From Silene latifolia (lineage: Eukaryota; Streptophyta; Magnoliopsida; Caryophyllales; Caryophyllaceae), in contig NC_133536.1 of assembly GCF_048544455.1 (NCBI RefSeq), positions 30,258,152-30,322,151 of the forward strand: DNA of 64,000 nt, in the 5' to 3' direction. How positions within the stretch are numbered: the first letter of the stretch is position 1; every line of letters starts with the position of its first letter. Made by a program: the position numbers and the translations under genes. The notes under the pieces were generated by a model, which saw only the letters and a program-made list of their open reading frames with translations, was not told where the DNA came from and did no database searches. This document shows positions 46,747-58,501 of the stretch, piece by piece.

Positions 46747-47197
46747 GACATTTATGCCGGAGATGTTCAAGGGGTTTTTGTAAGTAATTTATGGTGATGT
46801 TTAGGAATGACCATGTTAATATTACTCACTCCTTTACTCTTTTGTGATGTTCTACTTTACTATTTAGCCTTATATTATGTGGAGTATCCATTTTTTTTAG
46901 GAAAATATTATGTATTGGGACATAGGAGTACCTCCTACCCCACAATAAGTATTTAAAGTAAATAATCTATGGACTCTAATATTAATTAAGTGTTGAATTG
47001 AGTAACGTATGAAAAATCCATCTACAATAAGTGCGTAGCATTACAACTCAAATTGAAAGGTTGAAATCATGAGTAACTATGAACAATTGAAATATTTGTT
47101 TAAGTCTAAATTAAATAAATAACATATGAATAGAGTAAGTAAAAGAAAACATTCATACCTTATAATTACACTTTTGGAAATTCGTGTTATCAAAACT
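46747..47197. other. Non-coding stretch
   Basis: AT-rich with no supported feature. Confidence 0.5.
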
Positions 47198-47206
47198 TTT
47201 ACATTA

Positions 47207-47340
47207 GAGATAATTCACGTGGTGCCCCCGAGGTTTGGCTTAATTTATGTGGTACCCCTCCGTTTAAGTTAATGCACATGGTACCCCTCAACTTTCATTT
47301 TAGTGCACGAAGTACCCTTACTTTTCTTGTCGTTATAACG
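47207..47340. repeat. MULE left TIR
   Basis: Matches the reverse complement of about 51830-51955 over about 125 bp, with repeated ggtacccctc blocks. Confidence 0.9.
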
Positions 47341-47662
47341 GCGTCATCTCCCCTTAACCAGTTAAAATTTGTTTCTTTGAATCTTTTTCTCTTTGTTTTG
47401 TGATTAACTCATACCTAAATGAGGATTTTTGTAAACGATTTTGTTTGCATGTAGATAATTGTTGTTTTGTGAATTTTAATTCGGGTTTTTGATGTGGTTT
47501 TATGAATATTACAATTCAATAATTAGGGTATTTGTTTGTTTTTCTGATTTTGTTATCCCTTTCCATTTTGGAGTGATTTTGTCAATTATTAATTTTTTTG
47601 AAATAATTAGGGTTAGGGTTTTACTCGACTGATTTAAATAATGCTTGATTTAAAATGGTAGG

Positions 47663-50600
47663 ATGGAAGCTGCGTTTTGGTTGCAATGTCACTACAAAGG
47701 GCAAAAATTTGATTATGCTATATATGATGTGGATTTTATACAATTACTAGATATAATTGCTGATCTTGGGGTTGTTGCTGAGAAACAACAAGTTTTATTG
47801 CCCTCTGTTTATGCTATGTATTATAGAGGAAGGAATGATGCTAAGGTAAACATTAAGGATGATGGGGATTTACTGAAAATGTTTTGGGATTATGAAAGCT
47901 TTGAGACAATTGATGTGTGAATTGAGGACACAAATAAGCCAATTAAGGAGTTTAGGTTAGTGGCTGAAATAAAAAAGGCAAGAATGATGGAAGAACAGAG
48001 GAAGGAGATGCAGAAGAAAAAAGAAAAGGAAAGGATGGAGAAAAACAGAGTGGAGAGTGAAGGTTTCTTAGTTGAACCTTTGGCAATTGAAGTGCCTACT
48101 GTGGATGTGGAGACAAATGAGACTGTTTATACTAGAGTCTTTGAGTCTCAAGAGTTGGCTGATCTAGCAAAACAAAACAACAACCCTGAACCTCAAATAA
48201 ACACCAACCCTGAACCTCAAAAGAAGACCAACCCTGAACCTCAAAAAAAGACTAACCCTGAACCTCAAAAAAAGACCAACCCTGAACCTCAAAAAAAAGA
48301 CTAACCCTGAACCTCAAAAAAAGACCAATCCTGAACCTCAAAACAAGACTAACTCTGAACCTCAAACAAATAACAACCCAACTTCTCATGAAACTACTCC
48401 TAAAAGTCCAACCACCACCACCATACCTGAAACTATCCCTGAAACACAAGCAAACACTCCAGCAAGTCAGTTCACCCAAAATTGCCCAACTTCTAATAGA
48501 TTTTGCACAGAAAATCAAAATGCCCCTGAAAATACCCCAAACTTTTCTCAATTGTTTAAAAAAAGGCCTGACTCAAAGTAGAAAATTCCTAGATCAACTG
48601 CTAAGAGAAAAGGTATTTATACTCCAAAATCTAAGTCAAGTGCTCCTGAAAGTGATGTTGAGGCAACTGAGATAAGGACATGAAGGGGTGAGCCAATAAA
48701 TTTGGGTTTGGATGAGGATGAAGGTGAAGAGAGTGAAGAATTTGATGAAGACTACTCTGCCTCTGATGAAGAGAGTGAAGAAGATGAAGATAGTACTGAG
48801 GATGAGCAATCATCTGAGTGTAGCAAGGATCCATTTGATAAAACAGTGGAAGGGGATAAATTGCATCCATTTGATAAGACAGTTAATGAAGCAAAGGAAG
48901 GGGATGAGGCAGTTACTTTGGATAAGGAATACAAGAATGGTAAGATGTATGTACCTGAAAGGTGAGGTGAGATTAAGTTGAGGCCCTGGTTACTGTTCCA
49001 AACCAAGAGTGACTTTGTGTCAGTGCTCTCTGATTACTGCATTCAAGAAGGGTTCAATGTTATAGTCAGCAAATCTGATAAGGTGAGGTACACAGCTGAG
49101 TGTAGTGGAGAACATTGTACTTGGAAGATACATGTATCCATAATCCCTGATAAACTAACTTGGGCAATCAAGACAATTAGTGGTGAACATATCCAATGCC
49201 ATTTCCTGAAGTGCAATCCTATGGCAACAACTGAATGGATGGCTTCTAAATTAGAAGATGAATTGACAGCAAATCCTGGTATGCCAGTTCAAGGCATAGC
49301 AGACTTGTTAATGGGTAAGTTTGGGATTACTGTGAAAAAGAGGACAATGTACAAGGTCAGAAGTGTAGTTGTTGAGATGGTGTTTGGGGGACATGAGGAA
49401 AGTTATAATTTTCTGCCTGCTTATGCTGAGATGATCAAACAGACCAACCCTGGTTCATGGGCACTTATTACATGGCATTCCCCTTACACTAACAGGTTGA
49501 CCTATTTTAAGGGAATGTTTATTAGCTTTTCTGCTTAGACAAAAGGATTCCTGAGAGGATGTAGGCCAATAATAGGAGTTGATGGTTGTCATCTAAAGGG
49601 GAGGTTTAAGGGAATGTTATTGTCTGCATTATCTCTGGATGGCAACAATAACTTGTTTATCATTGCATATGCTATTATTGGTAAGGAGACAACTGAGTCA
49701 TGGAGTTATTTTTTCAGAAATTTGAAGATGGCATTTCAAAAGGAATGTTGTACTAAGTGGGACTGGACTTTCATTAGTGATAGAATGAAAGGTGTTGAGA
49801 AGGCTATATCAAATGTGTTCCCAACTGCCAGAAGAAGAATTTGTGCTCAGCATTTATACACAAATTTCAAGGAGAAATGGGCAGAGCCTGGCTATCATGA
49901 TCTCTTTTGGAAGGCTGCCAATACAACATCACCATTTGTCTTCAACAAAGCAATGGCAGGTATAGCTAGACTTTCTAGAGAAGCTTTTGCTTACTTGTCC
50001 AGTGTTCCCCAACAATGGTCCGGACATCAATTTGATCCACTAACAGCTTATTTTCATAATAGCTCAAACTTTGTTGAGTCTTTTAATGCTGTGATTAATG
50101 ACATGAGGGCCAAACCAATTCTTGTCTTGATGGAAGAGATAAGATAATATCAGATGAACAAGATAGCAGAAAGAATTGATATAGCTGAGGCTATGCAACC
50201 ATATGATCCTACCCTATATGGAAAGGGTATTATTGAGTCTAATTGTTCAAACTCAAGGCATTGCAGAGTGATAAAAGCTGGAGGTGGAGAATTTGAGGTG
50301 GTTGAAGGTACCACAACTGCCTTTCCTATAAATTTGAAGAATGAAACATGTTTGTGTGGGGCATGGCAGGTGACTGGGATACCATGTAAGCATGCATGTA
50401 GGGTCATCTATCACAACAAAGAAGAACCAATGCAATATCTGAATGGCTACTTCTCTGGGATGTGCTATAAGTTAACTTATAGCAATATCATGCACCCTAT
50501 GCCTGATAAGGATCAGTGACCTGAATTTCAGTTTCCTATGATCCAGCCACCACTACAAGAAAAATCAGCAGAAAGGCCAGCTAGACAAAGAAAGAGGAAG

Positions 50601-50762
50601 CCTGATGAGAAAAAGAGAAAGAGAGGCAGCAGGTCCACCATCATTAGATGTTCTATTTGCAAGACAATAGGCCACAATGCAAGATCATGCCAAGGTGGTC
50701 CAACAGCAAAGAAGAGAAAGACTGATGGTGCTTCAACTTCAACAAATCAACCTCCAATCTGA
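47663..50762 (+). pseudogene. MuDR-type transposase
   Basis: One ancestral frame with a PB1-like N-terminal part (47663, EAAFWLQCHYKGQKFDYAIY), a Lys/Glu coiled coil, NPEPQKKT repeats, an acidic stretch (about 48702-48830), and a MuDR DNA-binding domain (LRPWLLFQTKSDFVSVLSDY). The MULE DDE domain follows (IIGVDGCHLKGRFKGMLLSA, TFISDRMKG), then a SWIM zinc finger (CLCGAWQVTGIPCKHAC) and a terminal CCHC knuckle (CSICKTIGHNARSC). Broken by TGA 47918, a frameshift in an A run near 48295, TAG 48580, TGA near 48682, TGA 48963, TAG 49536, TAA 50145 and TGA 50517. Several fit TGG to TGA. Confidence 0.9.
48180..48375 (+). repeat. 24-bp tandem repeat coding NPEPQKKT
   Basis: About eight units of aaccctgaacctcaaaaaaa plus gacc, inside the transposase. 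An extra A in one unit (near 48295) shifts the frame. Confidence 0.9.
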
Positions 50763-51099
50763 TTTAGAAGTTAATGTGGTAAAATTTTATTTTAGTTGCT
50801 GAAAACATTGGATTTAACTTGACTTTTTGTAGGAGTTGTAATTGACATTATAAATGTGTTTGTAATGTCAATTCCAACTTCTAACTACTCATTTTTTGGG
50901 TTAGATAAATGGTAACTCTTGGATAAGAATTGGTAACTCTGTTTAGATAAGTTGGTTGTTAGTTGTTGAACTAGATGAATCAAGTAAGTTTTTGGATTAA
51001 ACTCTTGGATGCTTGGATGCCAATAATGTTATATAATGCATGGAATTTATTTTAGGTTTCTGAAATCTTCTTTTTTTTGATATCACAATGATAGAATAC
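50763..51099. other. Spacer between convergent MULE genes
   Basis: No ORF. AT-rich, and both genes point into it. Confidence 0.55.
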
Positions 51100-51549
51100 T
51101 TATTTCATTATAATATAGACTAAAAACATATACATTATTATCCCTATTTTCAAACTCAATTGAAACTTTTTAGATAAATCAACAATTTCTGTTTTTAAGT
51201 CACAAATGATAGTTGTTTGTTCCTTCAGTTTCTTCTTAAACTCTTGTATAGCATTAGCATCATGAAATTGTACAGCTTCCTCACCAACCAACTCATTCAT
51301 GTCTTCATTTTTCGGTTTGCACCATTGAAAGCATTCACATTCATCACATTTGTAGTACAATCTTGATGGATTTGCTGCCAAAGATCCAGATGACCTTATG
51401 TTGAATCTCTTCTTACATTTAGGGCAATTTTTGTTATTAATTTTCACCCCTTTTGAATTAGATCTTGAATTAGATGATGATTGCATTATTATAGTAGGAA
51501 TGTGTTTGTAGTAGTGTTTAAGAGTCATTGCTCCAAATTTTAACATCAA
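51100..51549 (-). CDS. GRF-type zinc finger protein carried by the MULE
   Basis: Uninterrupted 149-codon ORF. A GRF-type zinc finger lies at about residues 39-80: CPKCKKRFNIRSSGS, NPSRLYYKC, then CECFQWCKP, with the Cys pairs and the FxW core of zf-GRF. A Glu/Lys coiled coil follows (about 95-130, EFKKKLKEQTTIICDLKTEI) and the C-terminus is hydrophobic (IGIIMYMFLVYIIM), possibly a tail anchor. GRF fingers bind nucleic acid in other proteins, but the role of small plant GRF proteins is unclear. It lies just inside the right TIR, antisense to the transposase, and is open while the transposase is dead. The start could be at 51549 or at the second Met (MQSSSNSRSN). Confidence 0.75.
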   Translation of the reverse strand: MMLKFGAMTLKHYYKHIPTIIMQSSSNSRSNSKGVKINNKNCPKCKKRFNIRSSGSLAANPSRLYYKCDECECFQWCKPKNEDMNELVGEEAVQFHDANAIQEFKKKLKEQTTIICDLKTEIVDLSKKFQLSLKIGIIMYMFLVYIIMK

Positions 51550-51829
51550 CTCTCTTTATATGCAATAACTACAGTCCAACGGCTACTTTTCTAGCCGTTA
51601 TAGGTCATTTCTGGTAATAGGGGCATTTGGTGCACAATTCTCAAACCTTAAGGGTATTTGGTGCACAAATCTCAAACTTCAGGGGTATTTGATGAAAGTC
51701 ATATTAGTTAGTTGTAGTTAGTTACATATTTTAGTTAGTTGGATATTCAAAAGGTTGTTGGGTTTCAACAAACTTTCCCCCCAAAATAGGTCAACAAGTC
51801 AATAAATCTACTGCCTTTTAATATTTGAC

Positions 51830-51955
51830 AGCGTTAATGAAAAAGGGTAGATCGTGCACTAAAATGAAAGTTGAGGGGTACCATGTGCATGTGTTTAAAC
51901 GCAGGGGTACCACGTGAATTAAGCCAAACCTCAGGGGCACCACGTGAATTACCCC
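51830..51955. repeat. MULE right TIR
   Basis: Reverse complement of the left TIR. A diverged ggtatttggtgca block inside (51620-51690) extends the subterminal repeat. Confidence 0.9.
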
Positions 51956-51964
51956 TTTACATTA

Positions 51965-53599
51965 TACTTACTAATTCAAGTTTCACAAAGCCACGCTAAA
52001 CTTAGATTATATCTTTGGGAGCCCAATAACCTCATACATTTAATAAACAAAAAGTTATAAGAAGCATTCCTCAAAATTGTCTTCATCAATGAACTTTATT
52101 CCAAGATCAATCACCTTCATCATTCTCCGGCATCTATATTCAATCAAATTGATCAATATTCAATCAAATTCAAATTATTAATTTACCCTTTTCATTGTGA
52201 TGCACGTTCAAAATCAAATTTCCCCATCGTGCACCACTCCCAAATATTGGAAAGATAGGTTTTATTGAGAAATTACATGAATAACAATGAGATACAAGTA
52301 ACAAGTTGTCTATTTATACTAATACAAGAGATCTAGTTAGTTGCCCAATCTAACTTAAGGAAATAAAATACTCACATGAGTTGTTTTCCTAATGTAATAA
52401 AACTATGTTTGGTACCCGACTACGCCCAAACTACCTTTATTTACCATTTAAATTTTATTTTCTATGAAATATTATTCACTAAATTTGGTTAACACATATA
52501 TTTACAATTTATAACTTGAAATTATGATGAGAGGTATAATTAATCAACAAATTATGAGACACGTTCACCACTCCCGCCGTCATTAATTTTTCTTCCACTA
52601 CCGCATTTATTATTGTTAATTTCACTACTCACGTTGCTGCTAGTATGACTTTCACTACTCTCGTTACTATTATTGTTGCTTTTACTACTCACATGGGTGG
52701 TTACTATCATAGTAGTTGATTATTTAGTTGTATTAGAGTTATATATTTAAATAAATCTGAAATATTATATTAGAATATTATTTAAGAGCAATCATTATTA
52801 TTTACTAATTAAATTACAAATCTAATGAATTATGGAATATTATATTTTTTGAAAATCTAGATTGATTTATTTACTTTTATTAGTTACCAAAATATACGTA
52901 CTTATATTATATTTGTGTATGTTAAATAATTAACATCTTTATACTAATTAATATCATAAGTGGGGCCTGTTTATTTTTATGAAACTCACCATATTCTAGT
53001 ATATTCTAAATTTATATTTCAACCAAAACTATATAATATTTGCAATGAAGTCCTTGTTCAGGTCCATCGCACAACGCTATCAATCAAAAACTATATAGTA
53101 TAATTAATTTTTATAGATTTATTTAATTACTTAGAAATCCTTTGGTTTCTAGAATTTATATTGATTATTCACAATATGGAATCTAAGACATAAGGAAATT
53201 ATATTAACAACAATACTAGGAAATAATCTTTGAGACGGTTTAGGTAATATTTCCAATACGCTCTCGCAAGACGGACGATCGAAGAGTAAGTGCAGTCTTG
53301 GACAATATGGGTGACGCCAAGGCGTTAGTTGGAATGATGAGTTTCTTGATAGCGTTGTCAATGATATAAATTTTGCCAGTAGATTTGGCTGCATAATGGG
53401 GTGCGTAGCTCGCCAGGTGTGTGACTGAAATGGTAGTGATATAAATTTGATAACAGCCAAAAGAGTCGTGTCTAGGTTTTGGAGGCCAAGAGGGTTTTGG
53501 CCAGGTTTTGTTTATTGACGGTTGTAAGAGTTGTAGCCATAATTTTAGTGGTGAGTAGTAACCATAGATGGTAGTGATAAGGCTGAAGTCGTATTACCT
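51965..53599. other. Non-coding AT-rich stretch
   Basis: No supported gene. Short ORFs (for example minus 53149-53460) show no known motif and biased composition. Confidence 0.5.
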
Positions 53600-54792
53600 A
53601 TATCAAAATAATTCCTATACTACTACTAACAAAATAGCTAGCGGTAAGCCAAGGTCGAATACACAAGGAGGCTAGTTAGTTGATCCGGTTTGTTTATATT
53701 TAGATCGTCTTAAAGTAACCAATTTTGTGGGGGTTTGTTGATTAGGTTTCTAACAGCTAATTGCAAATAAAGTAAAGGTTGTAAACAATAATATTAAAGA
53801 GTCTAGGGATTCGGGTTTACTAGGTAGTCATCAAAGGGTAAGATTTAATTCATTGATTTAGCAATTTATATTGTTGAAAGCTAAGTCATATGATCGGTCG
53901 ATTCTAATATGTATTTTTAGATCAAACTCAACATGCTATCGCTATCATTAAGTCGGTCTAATTCAATTATCGTGGCCTATACTAGTCGTAATCTGATCAG
54001 TAATCAACTAATTAGAAGTAATACGATAATTAAACAACAATAGAAAGCGATTTAACAATCAATTCATAATAACTCCCTTTTCTAACAACTTAGATCCCCT
54101 TTCACCCTAAATTAAAAATTTAGCTAGTCATATTAAAGGGAATAATAACATTAATCTGAATGAAAGATATAATTGAAAACAATAAATAAGAAGAAAGAAA
54201 TAAAAGTATGAATTGAATTAATAATTAAGGAGGAAAAATTAAGAACAATACCGTAAATAGCTAGATCCGGAAATAAGAACAATAATTCAACTAAACTAAA
54301 TCTTTGAGAGAGTTTTCTAAGGTAGCTATACAAAACTACGGAAATAAAAGCGTAAATAACCTAGGGTACAAGTTTAAGTATTTATAGTAAATCATAACCG
54401 ACTTAAGGAAATTTGCGGAAATAATAGAAATACTTGGTTCCTCGATCGATCCTTGAGCTACTCGATTGAGTCACCACTTCCTCGATCAAGCCCAGCTTCA
54501 TTCGATCAAGGCACCACTTGTCTTCAGCTCTTTTCTTCGTGTTTTCTTCTTTACTTCTCTTCCTTCATTTTTATGGATTTCCGTGCCATGCTTCGTGTAT
54601 TCTTCCATGCCTACTCCGCGATGCCCATTTTATTCCTTTGCTCCTCAAATGCATCATTCCTGCATTAAATATCAAATAGCGGAAGTATCAACGTTCTAAC
54701 ATAAAAGGCATGTAAATGATATAAACTAGCACGAAAACCGTATCAAAAGCAATTAAGGGGAGGCATATATATGTATATAATTATGACTCATC
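53600..54792 (-). repeat. Athila-like LTR (3' LTR of a truncated element)
   Basis: On minus it begins TGATGAGTCATAATTA at 54792, preceded by a polypurine tract (GGTTTGGGGGAGTT) at about 54793-54806. It ends near TTTTGATATA at about 53600, resembling the CCATATCA end of the Athila-like LTRs above. Some 270 bp of interior remain to the right (to about 55063). No second LTR or primer site is seen. Confidence 0.65.
54379..54510 (-). promoter_or_regulatory. LTR promoter with CTCGATCGAG-type motifs
   Basis: Inverted-repeat-like units (ctcgatcgat, ctcgattgag, ctcgatcaag, tcgatcaagg) at 54441-54510 lie upstream on minus of a TATA box (TATAAATA, 54386-54379), 55 bp away. Same layout as the other LTRs with a different motif. 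Confidence 0.55.
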
Positions 54793-55063
54793 AAACTCCC
54801 CCAAACCATCTCTTTACTTGTCCTCAAGCAAAGCATCACACAATACAAAGGGCAATCATACAAATGGCGAATAAACAACTCAGAGCTAATGTTGATGCAC
54901 ATACAAATCCCAAGCTATCCATATCTGTAACAAATTAATGACCAAGGTGTACCAATAAAACAATTCAAAGGTACGAGAAATAGAAAACGCAGTTCAAGTC
55001 TCAAGTCACCATACTATAGATAAATGCCAAATACCTTTCGATCTTGCAAGACAAATTGGGCCC

Positions 55064-55357
<294 letters not shown>

Positions 55358-55359
55358 AT

Positions 55360-55790
55360 AGGCTACTATACGAGGAGTGGTTACCCCCAAAAACATCATC
55401 TCTAAGAATAGGACGAAGATCATTAAACGGAATATCTAAGTAAATAGGAGAGGTACTAGATTCTATCCCTCGATTAGCTAGCATGTCCGCTGCTTTATCC
55501 TTCTCTGTAGATGTGCTCCAACTTGACAATCCATGAAGAGTCATTTATTAGTTCCTCGCAGCGCTTCACAATAAACTTTAGACTATTGCTAACCAATTGA
55601 TCCTCATTGATAATATCCACACATGTTGAATTGTCCATATGGACTAAAAGCTTTACAATAAGCAGCTCCTTAGCCCGTTCCAATCCAGCTAAAAGTGTCA
55701 GCAATTCCGCCTTCATAGAAGAACAATTACCACATGACATGTAGTAAGCGGAGATAAAATTACCAATCGGGTCCCTAAAAATTTCAAAGT
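55360..55790 (-). pseudogene. LINE-type RNase H fragment
   Basis: On minus, CGNCSSMKAELLTLLAGLER, LLVHMDNSTCVDII and WIVKLEHIYRE, then after a frameshift near 55500, KDKAADMLANRGI. This is the C-terminal RNase H of plant non-LTR (L1-type) elements, with catalytic Glu (KAE), Asp (HMD) and final Asp (AAD). The RT and endonuclease parts are absent. Confidence 0.78.
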
Positions 55791-57035
55791 CTAGCCGTGA
55801 TGGTGGTGTAAAGTGCTAAAATATAAGTATAAGTAAAAAAATAAAAGGTAACAACCATAACACATTTCAAATTCAACGGTTAGAACTATGTGATATTTTT
55901 ACTATGTTCAAACTCAATTTAAGCCACCTGTGATTTGTGTTAGCCTAGACACAGCAAGAATAGAGAATTCTAGAGTTTGTGATTTGTGTTATAGTGTTAG
56001 CATATAATCGATCACAAATTCTTGTTTAAAACCAAATTTATGTCTTAAACTTTAAGTTGGGTTAAATACATACAAAATGGCATGGTAAAATTGCCAAGAA
56101 AATGTCAAAAATATTTGACCCGTTTTAAATTTAAGACATATACTCCGTATAAGGATAGAACATTGTCTATGTACATTAGATTTTACACAAATTGTTGAAT
56201 AGGACGGTCTCTTAACATAAGACCAGTCCAATATACAATGGAAAAAAAATCAGGTAAAAATCCCAGAAAACAACTCCATTTCCACGATTACACTCCCTCT
56301 TCACTTCTCTCAACCTCTTTTGTTGATTGTTATCCCAGCCATTGATGCCACCTCAAAATCCAGTTGCCAATCCGCTTCGCATAACTCCTACACACAAATA
56401 TTCATCTCAAGGCTATCAATTTCTTATCTAATACCTTCGGTTTTCAAACTAAAATTAGCGGTTACTATCGAAACGCTTGATATGACAAATAACATATTCA
56501 CTTTCTTCATAGTTCTATGAAGTTTGCAAGTTAAATGTTGGAGTTATGGAGTTAAACATTTTAGATGCCTTATGAGCTAATTAAAATTATAAGATAACTC
56601 AAACTTGTAAACATAAAAATATGAGTATTCAAGTTAAAATAGCTTGTTAAAGTTTAGAAATATTGAATTTTAATTTAAAATCTGAAACCCTTAAATTGAA
56701 AATAGCTTATGTGGAGTAATTGTGTTCAAATAGAAAACCCATAACATTTAATTTAAAAACTCAAAAGTTTCCAAAATTAGTAGATGAATAATCAAGTTAA
56801 AACCATTAGATTTCAAACCTGGTTGTTGGTAACCGTCATCACCATTGCTCGGAGGTGGGCAATACTGGGCATCTCCATGGTTGTGATCTTCCCGACCTCG
56901 CATATGGAAAACGGTTAATCGTTTCCGTCTATGGAGGGGCGTAGGGCGAATGTAATGGTCGCAAAGATTGTAGGTTGGGTGATTGGCTGATTGCAGTTGT
57001 TATGGAGGCATGGACATAGGAGGTGGAGCGATGGG
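55791..57035. other. Non-coding stretch
   Basis: AT-rich with no supported gene or repeat. Confidence 0.5.
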
Positions 57036-58501
57036 CAGTGGCGGATCTTGGATGATTTCATGACGGGGGCCGAAGAGAAAACTAGTACTATTTCGACTTG
57101 TTAAAAAGAGTCATGTAAACAAACTTATTAAAATTAATATATTAGTAAAAAAAAAAGTCCTACAAATCAAACAATACGCGACGGTCTTTGACGGATTTAA
57201 AATCGTCAATTATAGCATCTAAACTAAAAGATTTTGAAATTTCTCTCTCAATATAAATAACCAGACTATCTGCAAGAAATTTATCATCCATCTTGTTGCG
57301 AAGCCTTGTCTTCATTAACTTCATTGCAGAAAACGCTCTTTCACTGGTTGCCGTAGAAACAGGAAGAGTCAAGACAAGTCGTATTAATCTATCAAAAAGA
57401 AAATACACATCTAACTTTCCGGTCTCTGCTAAGTACTGACAAAGATCTTGAAGATTTGACATATTTCTCAGTTTACCATCATTTTGTGCTTCACGAATAA
57501 AATGTTGCAATTGATATCTCAAATGAACCATTTCTTGTGATGTAAAATCTGATGGATAAAACTTCTCCACAAGGGTGCAAATTTGATCACAATCAAAATT
57601 TTTATATCCATTCTTAGGTTCCAACACTGATGTAAGTGTTAACAATTCCAATGCTCTGTCGCTGAACCTGCTATTCAATTCATGTAACTGTTTGTCAATT
57701 GCAACATAAAAAATGTTAATGCGAAAGTGACGCTCCACTGTTATTTGATCTTGTTGATGACGAGCTCGACCTTTACGAGCTATATACATTGCATCCATTT
57801 CGGGTATCAAAATATCATGTTTTTGACAAAATAGATTCACCTCCTCTAGAAAGCGTTCCCATCGATCTTCTCTCAAATTTTGAATAAGAGACTTTGTGGT
57901 TGAGACTAATTTCACTGCATTAACAATGTCTTGAGATTTTTTTTTGCAATGCTTGACAAAGAACATCAGTAATGCCCAACAATTCTTTCATCAAATGTGA
58001 AATAAACACAAACTCATAGGAAATCATGAGATTTAAAGCAACATCGGCATCTCCACGTTGATTAGAAGTGCATGATTTATCAACCATAATTCGCTCTAAG
58101 ACTAAAATTGTTGCATCAAACATATTAAGCAAGCTGTGAATTGATTGAAGATGTGAGCCCCAACGAGTGTCACCAGCTCGTTTCAATGTACCAATTTGAT
58201 TAGCACCTCGACCAGTTTCAAGTTGACCACTTAATAAGAGATCTTCAATTTCAGCCGTTTTCCTTGCTTGTAACTCATCATGCCGTTTTGGAGAGGAATT
58301 AATAGTATTGATGATAAAATTTAAATTCGAAAAGAACTGATGAACCGAACTTACCTCTCTAGATGCAGCAACCAATGCGAGTTGCAAACGATGAGCAAAA
58401 CAATGAACATAGTAAGCATATGGACAATCAGCTAGAAATAAAGCTTGAAGGCCATTCCACTTGTTGGAATATGTGCCATCCGACAATAATGCGATCACGA
58501 C
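57036..58501 (-). mobile_element. hAT DNA transposon remnant
   Basis: A typical hAT end (CAGTGGCGGATCTTGG) at 57036, followed by the transposase on minus. The other end is displaced by the copia element starting at 58502. Confidence 0.75.
57160..58498 (-). pseudogene. hAT transposase C-terminal two thirds
   Basis: Minus-strand catalytic-region motifs MIALLSDGTYSNKWNGLQAL, YYVHCFAHRLQLALV and LKRAGDTRWGSHLQSI. A frameshift in a T run (plus 57938-57946) separates 58498-57920 from 57966-57160. The hAT dimerisation domain is near the end (TLPVSTATSERAFSAMKLMK, RLRNKMDDKFLADSLVIYIE). The family normally cuts and pastes DNA as a dimer. The N-terminal TTF or BED finger and first catalytic region are missing because the copia element cuts the frame at 58501. 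Confidence 0.88.

Larger units (their letters stand above)
47207..51955 (+). mobile_element. Mutator-like element (MULE) with captured or accessory GRF gene
   Basis: Long terminal inverted repeats (47207 to about 47340 and about 51830-51955), both starting GRGRTAATTCACGTGG. A perfect 9-bp target duplication tttacatta lies at 47198-47206 and 51956-51964. Inside are a plus-strand MuDR transposase pseudogene (47663-50762) and a minus-strand intact 149-codon zf-GRF ORF (51100-51549). Confidence 0.92.

Noticed and set aside
53149..53460. 103-codon minus ORF
   Set aside because: No recognisable motif and no start context or neighbour that supports a gene.
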